Source: Dyadobacter frigoris
GTDB lineage: Bacteria; Bacteroidota; Bacteroidia; Cytophagales; Spirosomataceae
DNA length: 64,000 nucleotides
Reading direction: 5' to 3'
Assembly (NCBI RefSeq): GCF_005280585.1
Contig: NZ_SZVO01000011.1
Coordinates: 62,391 to 126,390 of the forward strand
The notes under the pieces are model-generated. The model was not told the DNA's origin. It ran no database searches and worked only from the letters and a program-made list of their open reading frames with translations. Made by a program: the position numbers and the translations under genes. Position 1 is the stretch's first letter. Each line of letters begins with the position of its first letter. Of the stretch, positions 9,688 to 17,635 are shown in pieces.

Positions 9688-9795
9688 GCGTTAGGGATTT
9701 AGCTGTTAGGCGTTAGAAAATAAGACCGATGCAAATTTTTAAGCAAAGAATTCCGGCCCGCCGCCCTAATCGCTAACAGCTAATCGCCAACAGCT
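9688..9795. repeat. Imperfect inverted repeat of TTAGC-type units
   Basis: The left arm (9688-9716) and right arm (9766-9795) are built from the same short unit (AGCTGTTAGCGATTAG-like), repeated inside each arm and inverted between arms. It occupies the whole gap between the ceramidase-like gene and the oxidoreductase, so a transcript through it would form a long hairpin. It looks like a dispersed intergenic repeat. Confidence 0.7.
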
Positions 9796-9796
9796 A

Positions 9797-11152
9797 TCAA
9801 GACATTTTGTCGATCAAATCCTTAATTGCTTCCTGAAAATATGCACCATTGTAAGGACCAAACCAGCTCATGGTTTTAGTTTCATACAAGTCTCTATCAA
9901 AGTATTTATCATTGGTAATATACCCAACGTAACCACCATTGAAACTCGTTACCATTAAATGCAGACCTTTATTTGCGGCATAAGCGGTTAATTCCGGCAT
10001 CAATTCCCCTGAAAAATCACAAGGAACGCCAACCATCAAAATATTTCCAATCCGTAATGCTTTGATATAAGAAGGAACATCCCCAAAAGCCCAGCGAAAA
10101 ACCCAGCTTCTGAGCGCAAGATTTGGCATAATTTTAGGTCTTGGATCTCTTAAAGGCAAGGGAACAGTAACCGACCGAAGAATTGCAGGCTGTTTTTCAA
10201 ATTTTCCAAGAATGGTTTGAATTGATTTTTCAACATTTCCAGCCTGGTTTTTCACTTCGTCAAAATCATCTTTTCCCTTTTCGATTGGCGCCATACTTCC
10301 CACCGCGCCTGCCATATAAACAGCAAAATTTGCTTCTCTGCTTTCCAGGTCATCCACGAGAGCACCGGCCCAATCACGAGATAATTCCATTGTACTTGCA
10401 TTCAAAATCGTGGAATGAGCTGCGTAAGAACTTATCATCGCTTTTTGCCCGTTAGCACCTGAAATTTCCAGGTTTCTTACCCACGGATCAACAATTCCTT
10501 CTTCACCAACCAGACGATTTTTGATATCAAGCGTATCTTTTACTTCACCAAAACCGATGGTTGCGGATTGTATATTTTTCTTTGCGTCGTTTATGGATTT
10601 GATAATGGCCTGCGCCACAGTCTCCACCACAGCCGCGTCATATGGCCCGGCAAAAAGTTTTCCTGTAATGGTATTATACCAGCCTCCCAAACTATTGTGA
10701 CTGTGGATAGCTCCAAAATAAATCTGATCAAAAGTAAATCCGGTAGCAGGGAGAAGTTCCTTAACGCGAGCCGTAATATTTGGCGGGACAATCAGCATAT
10801 CAGCCGTTATTATAGCGGCTTTCGTTACGCCATTTTCAACAATTATCGTCCGCACATAAACTGAATCATGTACCGCCTCATAATGTTTTCCTCTTCTTTT
10901 ACCATAACCTGCCATTGGCCCGGGCATCGCTGGCGTAATATTCACTTTCGCCCAACCAGCGCTTAATGTCTGAGAAACTGTATCGGTAGCTGTTTGATTA
11001 CTTACTTTAGCAACGTTTTCTTTCCACTGTTTGTAGTAAGACATTTCCTTGTAAGGCGTCCGGTCGATTGTGGTTACCATCGTTGCAACCATTATCACTA
11101 GAATAAGTAATATTGAACCGATGACATAAAGGAGAATTTTCAGGAATTTCAT
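9797..11152 (-). CDS. Neutral/alkaline ceramidase N-terminal family protein
   Basis: 451 residues with one N-terminal hydrophobic anchor (about 4-27), so it is membrane-anchored and faces the periplasm. The core begins GWAKVNITPAMPGPMAGYG and has AAIITADML and GAIHSHNSLGG, the metal-binding His region of neutral ceramidases. It covers only the N-terminal catalytic-type domain; the C-terminal immunoglobulin-like domain of true ceramidases is absent. An amidase acting on a sphingolipid or other amide lipid is plausible (sphingolipids occur in Bacteroidota), but the substrate is not proven. A TATCTTTA box lies about 26 nt upstream (11179-11186, minus strand). Confidence 0.8.
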   Translation of the reverse strand: MKFLKILLYVIGSILLILVIMVATMVTTIDRTPYKEMSYYKQWKENVAKVSNQTATDTVSQTLSAGWAKVNITPAMPGPMAGYGKRRGKHYEAVHDSVYVRTIIVENGVTKAAIITADMLIVPPNITARVKELLPATGFTFDQIYFGAIHSHNSLGGWYNTITGKLFAGPYDAAVVETVAQAIIKSINDAKKNIQSATIGFGEVKDTLDIKNRLVGEEGIVDPWVRNLEISGANGQKAMISSYAAHSTILNASTMELSRDWAGALVDDLESREANFAVYMAGAVGSMAPIEKGKDDFDEVKNQAGNVEKSIQTILGKFEKQPAILRSVTVPLPLRDPRPKIMPNLALRSWVFRWAFGDVPSYIKALRIGNILMVGVPCDFSGELMPELTAYAANKGLHLMVTSFNGGYVGYITNDKYFDRDLYETKTMSWFGPYNGAYFQEAIKDLIDKMS

Positions 11153-11280
11153 TGATTGGGCAGGATTGTTTTGTAGGGTAAAGATAGGGAAGGAATTGTA
11201 AATTTTGGAAGATGAAAGTTACAGTTTAGTCAAATTGAAAAGTAGTGATCAATTGTTATCATATCGTTACGATTGATACT

Positions 11281-12414
11281 CTACCGACTTTCCAAAATAA
11301 CCTCAAAATCCGGGACCGGCCCCAACACAGTTTCCAGTCTCAGCTTGACAATTGTGTTTGCAATTGTTCCTGCTTTCACTGAAACCGGCAATGTAAACGA
11401 TTTCCCTTTGGCTATTTTAAAAGGAAAAGAAGGTAAGTTGATAACAAACTGATCATTGAATGCACCGATAATTTCAACCGCTACCAATTCAACATCATCG
11501 CCAGAGTTCGTGATCTTCAATACTTGCGGTTTATCAGGATTAATATTTTTAAGAGTAGATTGATCAGCCACTAAATACGGCGCATTTTTGCGATTAAAAT
11601 TAACGGGTCTCAACTCCATATTTTTATAAAAAACCTCCGCTCCTTCAGATTGAAACTGAATTTTCCCTCGGGTGGTTTGTTGGTGTATTCCTGGGCGATA
11701 GGTATTAAAAAGGCGATTTACCACAAATCCATTCACAATGTAAACGGCATCTGCGCCACGGGTTATCAATTCACAAGTATTCCATTGTCCATGCGAAAGT
11801 TCAAAATCTCCTGAACGATAAACCCTTCCTCCACCGACTGCGTCCGCATTTCTGTGCAGAGGAGCATCAAGACTGTATTGATCCAGCGATTTCCCCCGGA
11901 CATTTTTCTTTTGTAAAGAAAATTCCGCAGAGCCTGCTCCAACGCCAAAAAAATCACCGATTTCTCCCTCCTGAATCTGTAATTCACTACTTCTTAACCA
12001 GCAGCCGTAAGCAAAATCATACGGACCAGTTGCATGATAAAGTAATCCGGCATCGCGCTTAATGGTGTCATCCGGCATAGGATACCATTTTTTCTCACCC
12101 CATTTCACTTTGAATCTCAAATGATAATTTTCATATTCATCCTTTGTACTTACCCCACCCCAAAGCTGACCGGAAACATGAATTGCTCCTTCTGAAACAG
12201 TAAAAACTTTAAGCGGATCATTATTCAATCCAAACGGTTTTTGGCTGGTACCTTCCGCCTGCCGCAGATAAGTATCCCAATTGCCAAGATCTTTTCCGTT
12301 GAAAATGGATTTCCACTGCGAATCAGATTGATTTTGAGAATAGGCGCTCATGCCAAGTCCGAAAATGAAAGTGAGGAAAATATAAAGGCTTCTAAAACTA
12401 TTCATTTGTCTCAT
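11281..12414 (-). CDS. DUF1080 (3-keto-disaccharide hydrolase-like) exported protein
   Basis: 377 residues. Signal peptide at 1-26 (Met4 is an equally good start). The DUF1080 jelly-roll domain (about 30-275) opens with SIFNGKDLGNWDTY and has LRFKVKWG and GQWNTCELI blocks. A further beta-rich Ig-like C-terminal domain (about 285-377) follows. DUF1080 proteins are concanavalin-like; some hydrolyse 3-keto-glycosides made by Gfo/Idh/MocA dehydrogenases, and such a dehydrogenase lies downstream on the same strand. That partnership is inference. Confidence 0.85.
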   Translation of the reverse strand: MRQMNSFRSLYIFLTFIFGLGMSAYSQNQSDSQWKSIFNGKDLGNWDTYLRQAEGTSQKPFGLNNDPLKVFTVSEGAIHVSGQLWGGVSTKDEYENYHLRFKVKWGEKKWYPMPDDTIKRDAGLLYHATGPYDFAYGCWLRSSELQIQEGEIGDFFGVGAGSAEFSLQKKNVRGKSLDQYSLDAPLHRNADAVGGGRVYRSGDFELSHGQWNTCELITRGADAVYIVNGFVVNRLFNTYRPGIHQQTTRGKIQFQSEGAEVFYKNMELRPVNFNRKNAPYLVADQSTLKNINPDKPQVLKITNSGDDVELVAVEIIGAFNDQFVINLPSFPFKIAKGKSFTLPVSVKAGTIANTIVKLRLETVLGPVPDFEVILESR

Positions 12415-12505
12415 ATTAAAGTATTCAATATAAAACCAATAATAGCAGCGTGAATACTATTTATACTTTCCCTTTTTTCATTTAAATGATGATTGTTTTA
12501 CAAAA

Positions 12506-13084
12506 TTATCTCAAATTTCTTCCGAGTTGCTCAATTTTAACAAGCCACTTTGTTCTATATTCCTCCGTAGATTTCCGGATCGGACCAAATGTTGTGGTAC
12601 GGACAGGTTTGAAACCTGAAAATTCAAGCGTCATTTTCTTCATTGTATGATAAGTCGGGCGACCATTTACGAGCCAATAATACCAGGCCGGCTGGTCGAG
12701 TGTGCTGATAATATGGGCGCTTCGGCCCGTCAAAAGTTTATCCCACCAAACAGAATTATCACGATATTTAAATGCAAAGCCCGGCAAAAATGTCCTGTCG
12801 ATAAATCCTTTCAATAATGCTGGCGTACCTCCCCACCAAACGGGATACACCCAAACAATATGCTCCGCCCAAAGTATTTTTTGTTGCGCATCCAGCAAAT
12901 CCGGCTCCAACTCGGTTCGCTTACGGTAACCAAATTGGAGTATTGGATTAAAATCCAAATTACTCAATAATAATTCTTTAATCTCGGCACCTGCTTGTAA
13001 TGCTCCTTTTTTATAGGCATCCGCTATTCCTGCTGCAAAACTTTCCGGATCCGGATGTCCGTTGATAATTAATATTTTCCTCAT
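12506..13084 (-). CDS. NAD(P)H-dependent flavodoxin-fold quinone/nitro reductase
   Basis: 192 residues of the NQO/MdaB/KefF flavodoxin-like family: the KILIINGHPDPESF FMN-phosphate loop, WVYPVWWGGTPALLKGF at the active site, and the DRTFLPGFAFKY segment. It reduces quinones or xenobiotics by two-electron transfer. The gene lies beside a TetR regulator on the same strand, and both promoters carry the same 13-bp palindrome, which implies specific, inducible control. The start is the only Met before the conserved N-terminus. Confidence 0.9.
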   Translation of the reverse strand: MRKILIINGHPDPESFAAGIADAYKKGALQAGAEIKELLLSNLDFNPILQFGYRKRTELEPDLLDAQQKILWAEHIVWVYPVWWGGTPALLKGFIDRTFLPGFAFKYRDNSVWWDKLLTGRSAHIISTLDQPAWYYWLVNGRPTYHTMKKMTLEFSGFKPVRTTTFGPIRKSTEEYRTKWLVKIEQLGRNLR

Positions 13085-13121
13085 CGCTAATATTATTTTT
13101 CAAAAATTAATGATAATATAA

Positions 13122-13134
13122 TAAACAGTGTTTA
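13122..13134. promoter_or_regulatory. TetR operator copy 1
   Basis: TAAACAGTGTTTA, a perfect 6+1+6 palindrome, 37 nt before the reductase start. The surrounding bases (ATAATAAACA-S-TGTTTAGYGAA) match the copy upstream of tetR at 13881-13893. A degenerate -7 box (TATATTAT, minus strand) sits beside it at the same spacing as in copy 2. Confidence 0.75.
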
Positions 13135-13231
13135 GTGAAGGTGCAAATTTTTTTAGTTGTGAATAAGCCTCATCAATTGGCTACACAAAATAGCTTTCAC
13201 TAACATCAAAATTTAATTAACTTTTTCATAC

Positions 13232-13852
13232 TTACATTGAACATCTTATCATTTCAACAAACAATTTAAAAGAATCTTGAATACGCTCCATTTCACGATC
13301 ATCTTCAAAAAAAGCCATCCGTTTTCTTAAATGTAAAGACAGCAATCCATGCATAAAACTCCATATCGTTAAGGAAGCATTTTCAATATCAACCGTATTT
13401 TTAAAATGACCGACTTGAATACATTCTGCTATCGTCGTTTTTAAAAACTCGAACGATCTGGCACCTTCATCCCACGCTTCTTCACGGCAGGATAAAGTTT
13501 CCATCGGCGCGTCCATGATAAACATCAGGTCGTATAACTCCGGATTTTCTATTGCAAATTTTAAATATTGATTTCCTAATGCTACCAATTTTTCAAACGG
13601 ATCCTTAACCACGGCCACATTAGCAAATTCCTGCATCATTTTCTGGAAACCAGCTTCATGAAGTGAAAAAAGCAATTCATTTTTATCCTTATAATAAAGA
13701 TAAATTGTCGCCGGACTGTATTCAATCGCTTCTGCTATATTTCTAATACTTGTTTTATCAAATCCCTGGGCAAGGAATAATTTTCGAGCTGCCTCCAAAA
13801 TCAATTCCCTCATTTCTTCACGTTCTCTTTCTTTCCGTTCTACGATTCCCAT
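13232..13852 (-). CDS. TetR/AcrR-family regulator
   Basis: 206 residues with an N-terminal helix-turn-helix: LILEAARKLFLAQGF, then TSIRNIAEAIEYSPATIYLYY, the classic TetR recognition helix pattern. The C-terminal ligand domain (about 80-206) ends with helices typical of the family. Palindromes upstream of itself and of the adjacent reductase suggest autorepression and control of the reductase. The inducer is unknown; by analogy it may be a quinone or other toxic compound. Confidence 0.9.
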   Translation of the reverse strand: MGIVERKEREREEMRELILEAARKLFLAQGFDKTSIRNIAEAIEYSPATIYLYYKDKNELLFSLHEAGFQKMMQEFANVAVVKDPFEKLVALGNQYLKFAIENPELYDLMFIMDAPMETLSCREEAWDEGARSFEFLKTTIAECIQVGHFKNTVDIENASLTIWSFMHGLLSLHLRKRMAFFEDDREMERIQDSFKLFVEMIRCSM

Positions 13853-13871
13853 TTTTTAATTATTTACAATG

Positions 13872-13893
13872 CAAATATAATAAACACTGTTTA
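13872..13893 (-). promoter_or_regulatory. tetR promoter -7 box with operator copy 2
   Basis: On the minus strand 13872-13879 reads TATATTTG, a perfect TAnnTTTG box 20 nt before the tetR start codon. Immediately upstream of it, 13881-13893 is TAAACACTGTTTA, the second copy of the operator palindrome. A repressor bound here would block the promoter. Confidence 0.75.
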
Positions 13894-13952
13894 GCGAAAA
13901 TAATTTTGGTTCAAGATAATTTAACAATGAATGATTAAAATCCTCAATAAAA

Positions 13953-14030
13953 CCACGGAATAAATTCCGCGGCTGCCATATCGGTCGTGCGGATGGCACT
14001 AGTTCGAGATGTGCAATGGATTATAAATTA
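13953..14030. repeat. Degenerate relative of the palindromic repeat
   Basis: 13953-13972 is an imperfect palindrome (CCACGGAAT..ATTCCGCGG) with the same design as the array that follows (CCGTGGGTTT..AAACCCGCGG): matching CCRCGG ends with a different AT core. It continues with TGCCATATCGG, like the TGCC..GGCCGATAT part of the array. It appears to be a second, diverged subfamily of the same element. Confidence 0.5.
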
Positions 14031-14037
14031 AAATAAA

Positions 14038-14480
14038 CATCAACCTAAAATGCCATAGGCAAGGCCGATATAATAACCGTGGGTTTAAACCCGCAGAAAA
14101 CGAAAACCACCATCAACCTAAAATGCCGTAGGCATGGCCGATATAATAACCGTGGGTTTAAACCCGCGGAAAACGAAGACCACCATCAACCTAAAATGCC
14201 ATAGGCACGGCCGATATAATAACCGTGGGTTTAAACCCGCGGAAAACGAAACCACCACAACATAAAGATGCCGTAGGCATGGCCTATATGATAGCCGTGG
14301 GTTTAAACCCGCGGAAAACGAAACCACCATCAACCTAAAATGCCGTAGGCATGGCCGATATAATAACCGTGGGTTTAAACCCGCGGAAAACGAAGACCAC
14401 CATCAACCTAAAATGCCATAGGCATGGCCGATATGATAGCCGTGGGTTTAAACCCGCGGAAAACGAAACCACCACAACAT
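14038..14480. repeat. Tandem array of six 72-73-bp palindromic units
   Basis: Units start (TGCC) at 14051, 14124, 14197, 14269, 14341 and 14414, a period of 72-73 bp. Each has a small TGCC-RTA-GGCA stem, a GGCCGATATRATARC linker, the palindrome CCGTGGGTTTAAACCCGCGG with GTTTAAAC at its centre, and an AAAACGAARACCACCA tail. Units differ at only a few positions. There are no spacers, so it is not a CRISPR. It fills the gap between tetR and the yceI terminator. Confidence 0.9.
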
Positions 14481-14517
14481 AAAAATGCCCGTCCACCTAA
14501 GCGAAACGGGCATTTTT
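14481..14517. terminator. Terminator after yceI
   Basis: A perfect 12-bp inverted repeat (14481-14492 and 14506-14517) with A5 and T5 at the ends and a GC core. It lies 17 nt past the yceI stop and directly abuts the last palindromic unit. Confidence 0.9.
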
Positions 14518-14534
14518 ACAAATAAACAGATATC

Positions 14535-15068
14535 TTAATTCTGCTTCATCAACTGTATATTAGCGATCAGCTTCACATCTTCGCCGATTAAAAGGCCGCC
14601 GGTTTCTGTAAGCTGCATATAATTCAATCCAAATTCCTGACGGCTAATTCTTCCTTCCACTTCAAAACCTAATCTGATATTCCCATCGGTATCACGCTCA
14701 GTTCCGCCGTATTCCGCATCAAGTTCGATCGGTTTTGTAATTCCTTTCAAAGTCAGCAACCCTGAAAGTTTGTAATGATCTCCCTTAACTTTATGAAAAT
14801 AGTTTGACTGAAAAGTGATATGCGGGAATTTCGCGGAATCAAAAAAGTCTGCTGATTTTAAGTGTTCATCCCGCATATTCTGATTTGTATCAATACTATC
14901 CACATCCAGGGAAAAATGGATTTCCGCATTTTCAAAGTCATTCAAATCAGATGTTGCACCTCCTTCAAAATTCTTGAAAGAACCTGTAATTGAAGAGATT
15001 ACCAAATGTTTAATTTTAAATTGCACATCAGAATGTACCGGGTCTACTATCCACTTTGTAATTGCCAT
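14535..15068 (-). CDS. YceI-family protein
   Basis: 177 residues with the full YceI lipocalin-like beta barrel: WIVDPVHSDVQFKIKHL at the start, MRDEHLKSADFFDSAKFP in the middle and a GLNYMQLTETGG segment near the end. YceI proteins bind isoprenoid chains such as polyprenyl quinones inside the barrel. No signal peptide is seen, so this copy is probably cytoplasmic. It is monocistronic, with a strong terminator. Confidence 0.9.
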   Translation of the reverse strand: MAITKWIVDPVHSDVQFKIKHLVISSITGSFKNFEGGATSDLNDFENAEIHFSLDVDSIDTNQNMRDEHLKSADFFDSAKFPHITFQSNYFHKVKGDHYKLSGLLTLKGITKPIELDAEYGGTERDTDGNIRLGFEVEGRISRQEFGLNYMQLTETGGLLIGEDVKLIANIQLMKQN

Positions 15069-15516
15069 AGGAATTTTAACTTTAAATTTGAAAATGCCGG
15101 CGGTGATTATTCATCAGAAAACCGGTTTAATTAATTCCAGGAATTATAGCCCTACCTCAGGTTCCGCCATAAATCTATCTTCTTGTTTTGGAAAACAGAA
15201 ATTAAATAAAATTAGATCACCTGTCAAATGATTTTAATGTTTATCTAATATTCTCTTTTATACGTTCTCCCGTTCAAAGTAATTTCAATTTACTAAGTAC
15301 CTAAGATTTAATTAACTAATAATTCTGTGTGGTATTTTAACAAGATCGTATGATGCTGAAAAAAATTGCGCTTCCCCATTATAAAATTTTTTCCAACCGC
15401 AATTCTGGCATAATTGTTTATATTCTGGCATTAAGAAAGTTTTAAAATGAGTTCCGCACCCGATTTCCATCAATAATGCTTTCTATCTTTACATACTTTA
15501 CTTAAACGACCGATAC
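15069..15516. other. Intergenic region between divergent yceI and transglutaminase genes
   Basis: About 450 bp, AT-rich. The only element I can suggest is TATCTTTA at 15484-15491, a near match to the TAnnTTTG -7 box, 25 nt before the transglutaminase ATG. No RNA gene, repeat or convincing small ORF was seen. Confidence 0.5.
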
Positions 15517-16338
15517 ATGAGAATGAAGGGACGCAGCATATTCACCTACGACGTATATGCGCCCACAACAATTACCACAATGCTGCGCCCGAGGCGTGAA
15601 GAAGGCCAGTCGATTATTAGCGAAGGTTTTCATATCGAACCGCCCATTCCATTTTCAGAGTACACCGATTTATATGGTAATCCATGTCAGCGGACAATTT
15701 TGCCGGTCGGACAAGTTACGATTACCTCAGAAGTTGAAGCACAGGTCAATCCCACGAAAGTAATTCCAAATCCTTTGCCCAAATTTATGTTGGTCAGTGA
15801 TTTACCAGATGAAGTAATGCATTATATTTTGCCCAGCCGTTATTGCCAGTCAGATTTGCATGAAATCAATATGCTGGCTATGGAAATTGCAGGTAATCTG
15901 GTGCCTGGTTATGAACAAGTGGAGGCGATTCGGAGCTGGATACACAATAACATTACATATCAATATGGTGTTACGGATGCCAGCACAACTGCGGTGGATC
16001 TGGCCAGATACCGTTTTGGCGTTTGCAGGGATTTCACTCATTTGGCCATTGCACTTTGCCGAAATCTGTGCATTCCGACGCGAATGACCGTTGGATATCT
16101 TGACAAATTAAAAGACATAGATCTGCACGCATGGTTTGAGGTTTATATCGGTGGCGACTGGTATCCTTTCGATGCCGTTCAGGAAAAAACCGAAGGCTAC
16201 CGGATTGAAATTGCCCATGGACGTGATGCAGCCGATGTGGCTATGGTGACACAATATGGCAACGCAATTTTGAAATCTTTAACAGTTGAAGTCGAACTTC
16301 TTGAACCGGAACCAGAGCAGCATCAAAATAATCAATAA
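15517..16338 (+). CDS. Transglutaminase-like family protein (second copy)
   Basis: 273 residues with an N-terminal beta domain (1-110) and a transglutaminase core. The triad is C170 (FGVCRDFTHL), H204 (LHAWFEVY) and D219 (YPFDAVQ; Asp in a PFDA context instead of the more usual DPT). There is no signal peptide. It is only distantly similar to the transglutaminase at 4239-5102 and has no alpha-E partner. Role unknown: cysteine peptidase or acyltransferase. Confidence 0.85.
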   Translation: MRMKGRSIFTYDVYAPTTITTMLRPRREEGQSIISEGFHIEPPIPFSEYTDLYGNPCQRTILPVGQVTITSEVEAQVNPTKVIPNPLPKFMLVSDLPDEVMHYILPSRYCQSDLHEINMLAMEIAGNLVPGYEQVEAIRSWIHNNITYQYGVTDASTTAVDLARYRFGVCRDFTHLAIALCRNLCIPTRMTVGYLDKLKDIDLHAWFEVYIGGDWYPFDAVQEKTEGYRIEIAHGRDAADVAMVTQYGNAILKSLTVEVELLEPEPEQHQNNQ

Positions 16339-16350
16339 CCTATTACTAGT

Positions 16351-16398
16351 AAAAAGCAAAAATCCGGACACAGCCAAGTATCCGGATTTTTGCTTTTT
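16351..16398. terminator. Bidirectional terminator hairpin
   Basis: A perfect 18-bp inverted repeat (16351-16368 and 16381-16398) with A5/T5 ends and a TCCGGA core, between the convergent transglutaminase and kbl. Confidence 0.9.
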
Positions 16399-16409
16399 AA
16401 GTAATTATC

Positions 16410-17600
16410 TCAACTGATAACACCCAATTCCTTACCCACTTTCGTAAAGGCTGCAACCGCTTTTTCAAGATGTTCCTGCTCATGTCCGGCAGAAATCTGT
16501 ACACGAATACGTGCTTTTCCCTGTGGCACTACCGGATAGAAAAAACCGATTACATAAATCCCTTCATCCAGCAATTTTGCCGCAAATTGTTGAGCCAGTT
16601 TTGCGTCATAAAGCATAATCGGGACAATCGGGTGTTCACCCGGAAGAATATCAAAACCTGCTTTTGTCATTTCTTCACGGAAATATTTTGTGCTGTTTTC
16701 AAGCTTATCACGAAGTGCAGTAGATTTGCTTAATAAGTCTAAAACCTTGATTGAAGCGCCAACGATCGACGGAGCAAGCGTATTTGAAAATAAATAGGGA
16801 CGTGAGCGTTGACGCAGAATTTCAACAATCTCCTTTTTGGCCGCAGTAAAACCTCCTGATGCACCTCCAAGTGCTTTTCCATATGTTCCGGTGATGATAT
16901 CGATCCGACCCATTACATTACGGAATTCATGTGTTCCACGGCCGGTTTTGCCAATAAATCCGGATGCATGACATTCGTCAATCATCACCATAGCACCGTA
17001 TTGCTCCGCCAGATCACAGATTTCATCAAGCTGAGCAATGGTTCCGTCCATAGAAAAAACGCCATCCGTCACAACCAAGATCCGGCGGCTTCCCTGCGCA
17101 TCTTTCAACTGCTGTTCCAGATCTTCCAGATTATTGTGCTTGTAACGGAAACGTTTTGCTTTACACAAACGAATGCCGTCGATCAGCGAGGCGTGATTTA
17201 ATTCGTCAGAAATAATGGCATCCTGTTCGCCCAGAAGAGGTTCAAAAACGCCACCGTTTGCATCGAAAGCTGCGGCGTATAAAATACAATCTTCCGTTCC
17301 TAAAAACTCAGCCGTTTTCCGTTCAAGTTCCTTATGAATATCCTGTGTTCCACAGATAAAGCGAACGGATGACATACCAAAACCATGTGTCCTGATCGCG
17401 TCAATTCCAGCTTCAATCACATCCGGGTGTGAGGAAAGTCCCAAATAATTATTGGCACAAAAATTCAGTACTTCTTTCCCGTTATCCGTAGCAATTTTGG
17501 CTGCCTGGGGCGTTGTGATGATACGCTCCGTTTTGTAAAGCCCGGCTTCTCTGATGCCATCAAGTTCGCCTTGAAGTTGTTCTTTAATATCTCCGTACAT
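16410..17600 (-). CDS. kbl: Glycine C-acetyltransferase (2-amino-3-ketobutyrate CoA ligase)
   Basis: 396 residues of the alpha-oxoamine synthase family. NFCANNYLGLSSHPDV and the HGFGMSSVRFICGTQDIH substrate region are classic for Kbl. The PLP lysine is K242 in GTYGKALGG. It converts 2-amino-3-ketobutyrate plus CoA to glycine and acetyl-CoA. It lies 35 nt downstream of tdh on the same strand, so the pair forms the complete threonine-to-glycine route. An Lrp-type regulator is divergent from the pair. Confidence 0.95.
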   Translation of the reverse strand: MYGDIKEQLQGELDGIREAGLYKTERIITTPQAAKIATDNGKEVLNFCANNYLGLSSHPDVIEAGIDAIRTHGFGMSSVRFICGTQDIHKELERKTAEFLGTEDCILYAAAFDANGGVFEPLLGEQDAIISDELNHASLIDGIRLCKAKRFRYKHNNLEDLEQQLKDAQGSRRILVVTDGVFSMDGTIAQLDEICDLAEQYGAMVMIDECHASGFIGKTGRGTHEFRNVMGRIDIITGTYGKALGGASGGFTAAKKEIVEILRQRSRPYLFSNTLAPSIVGASIKVLDLLSKSTALRDKLENSTKYFREEMTKAGFDILPGEHPIVPIMLYDAKLAQQFAAKLLDEGIYVIGFFYPVVPQGKARIRVQISAGHEQEHLEKAVAAFTKVGKELGVIS

Positions 17601-17635
17601 ATTTTTTATATTTTGAATGAATTAATAACAGAAGG

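Noticed and set aside
14118..14333. 71-codon minus-strand reading frame over the repeats
   Set aside because: Its sequence (GLNPRL..YRPCL repeated) only translates the tandem palindromes; no start context or gene-like composition.
14038..14480. Possible CRISPR array
   Set aside because: Units of 72-73 bp follow each other directly with no unique spacers, and no cas genes are in the window.
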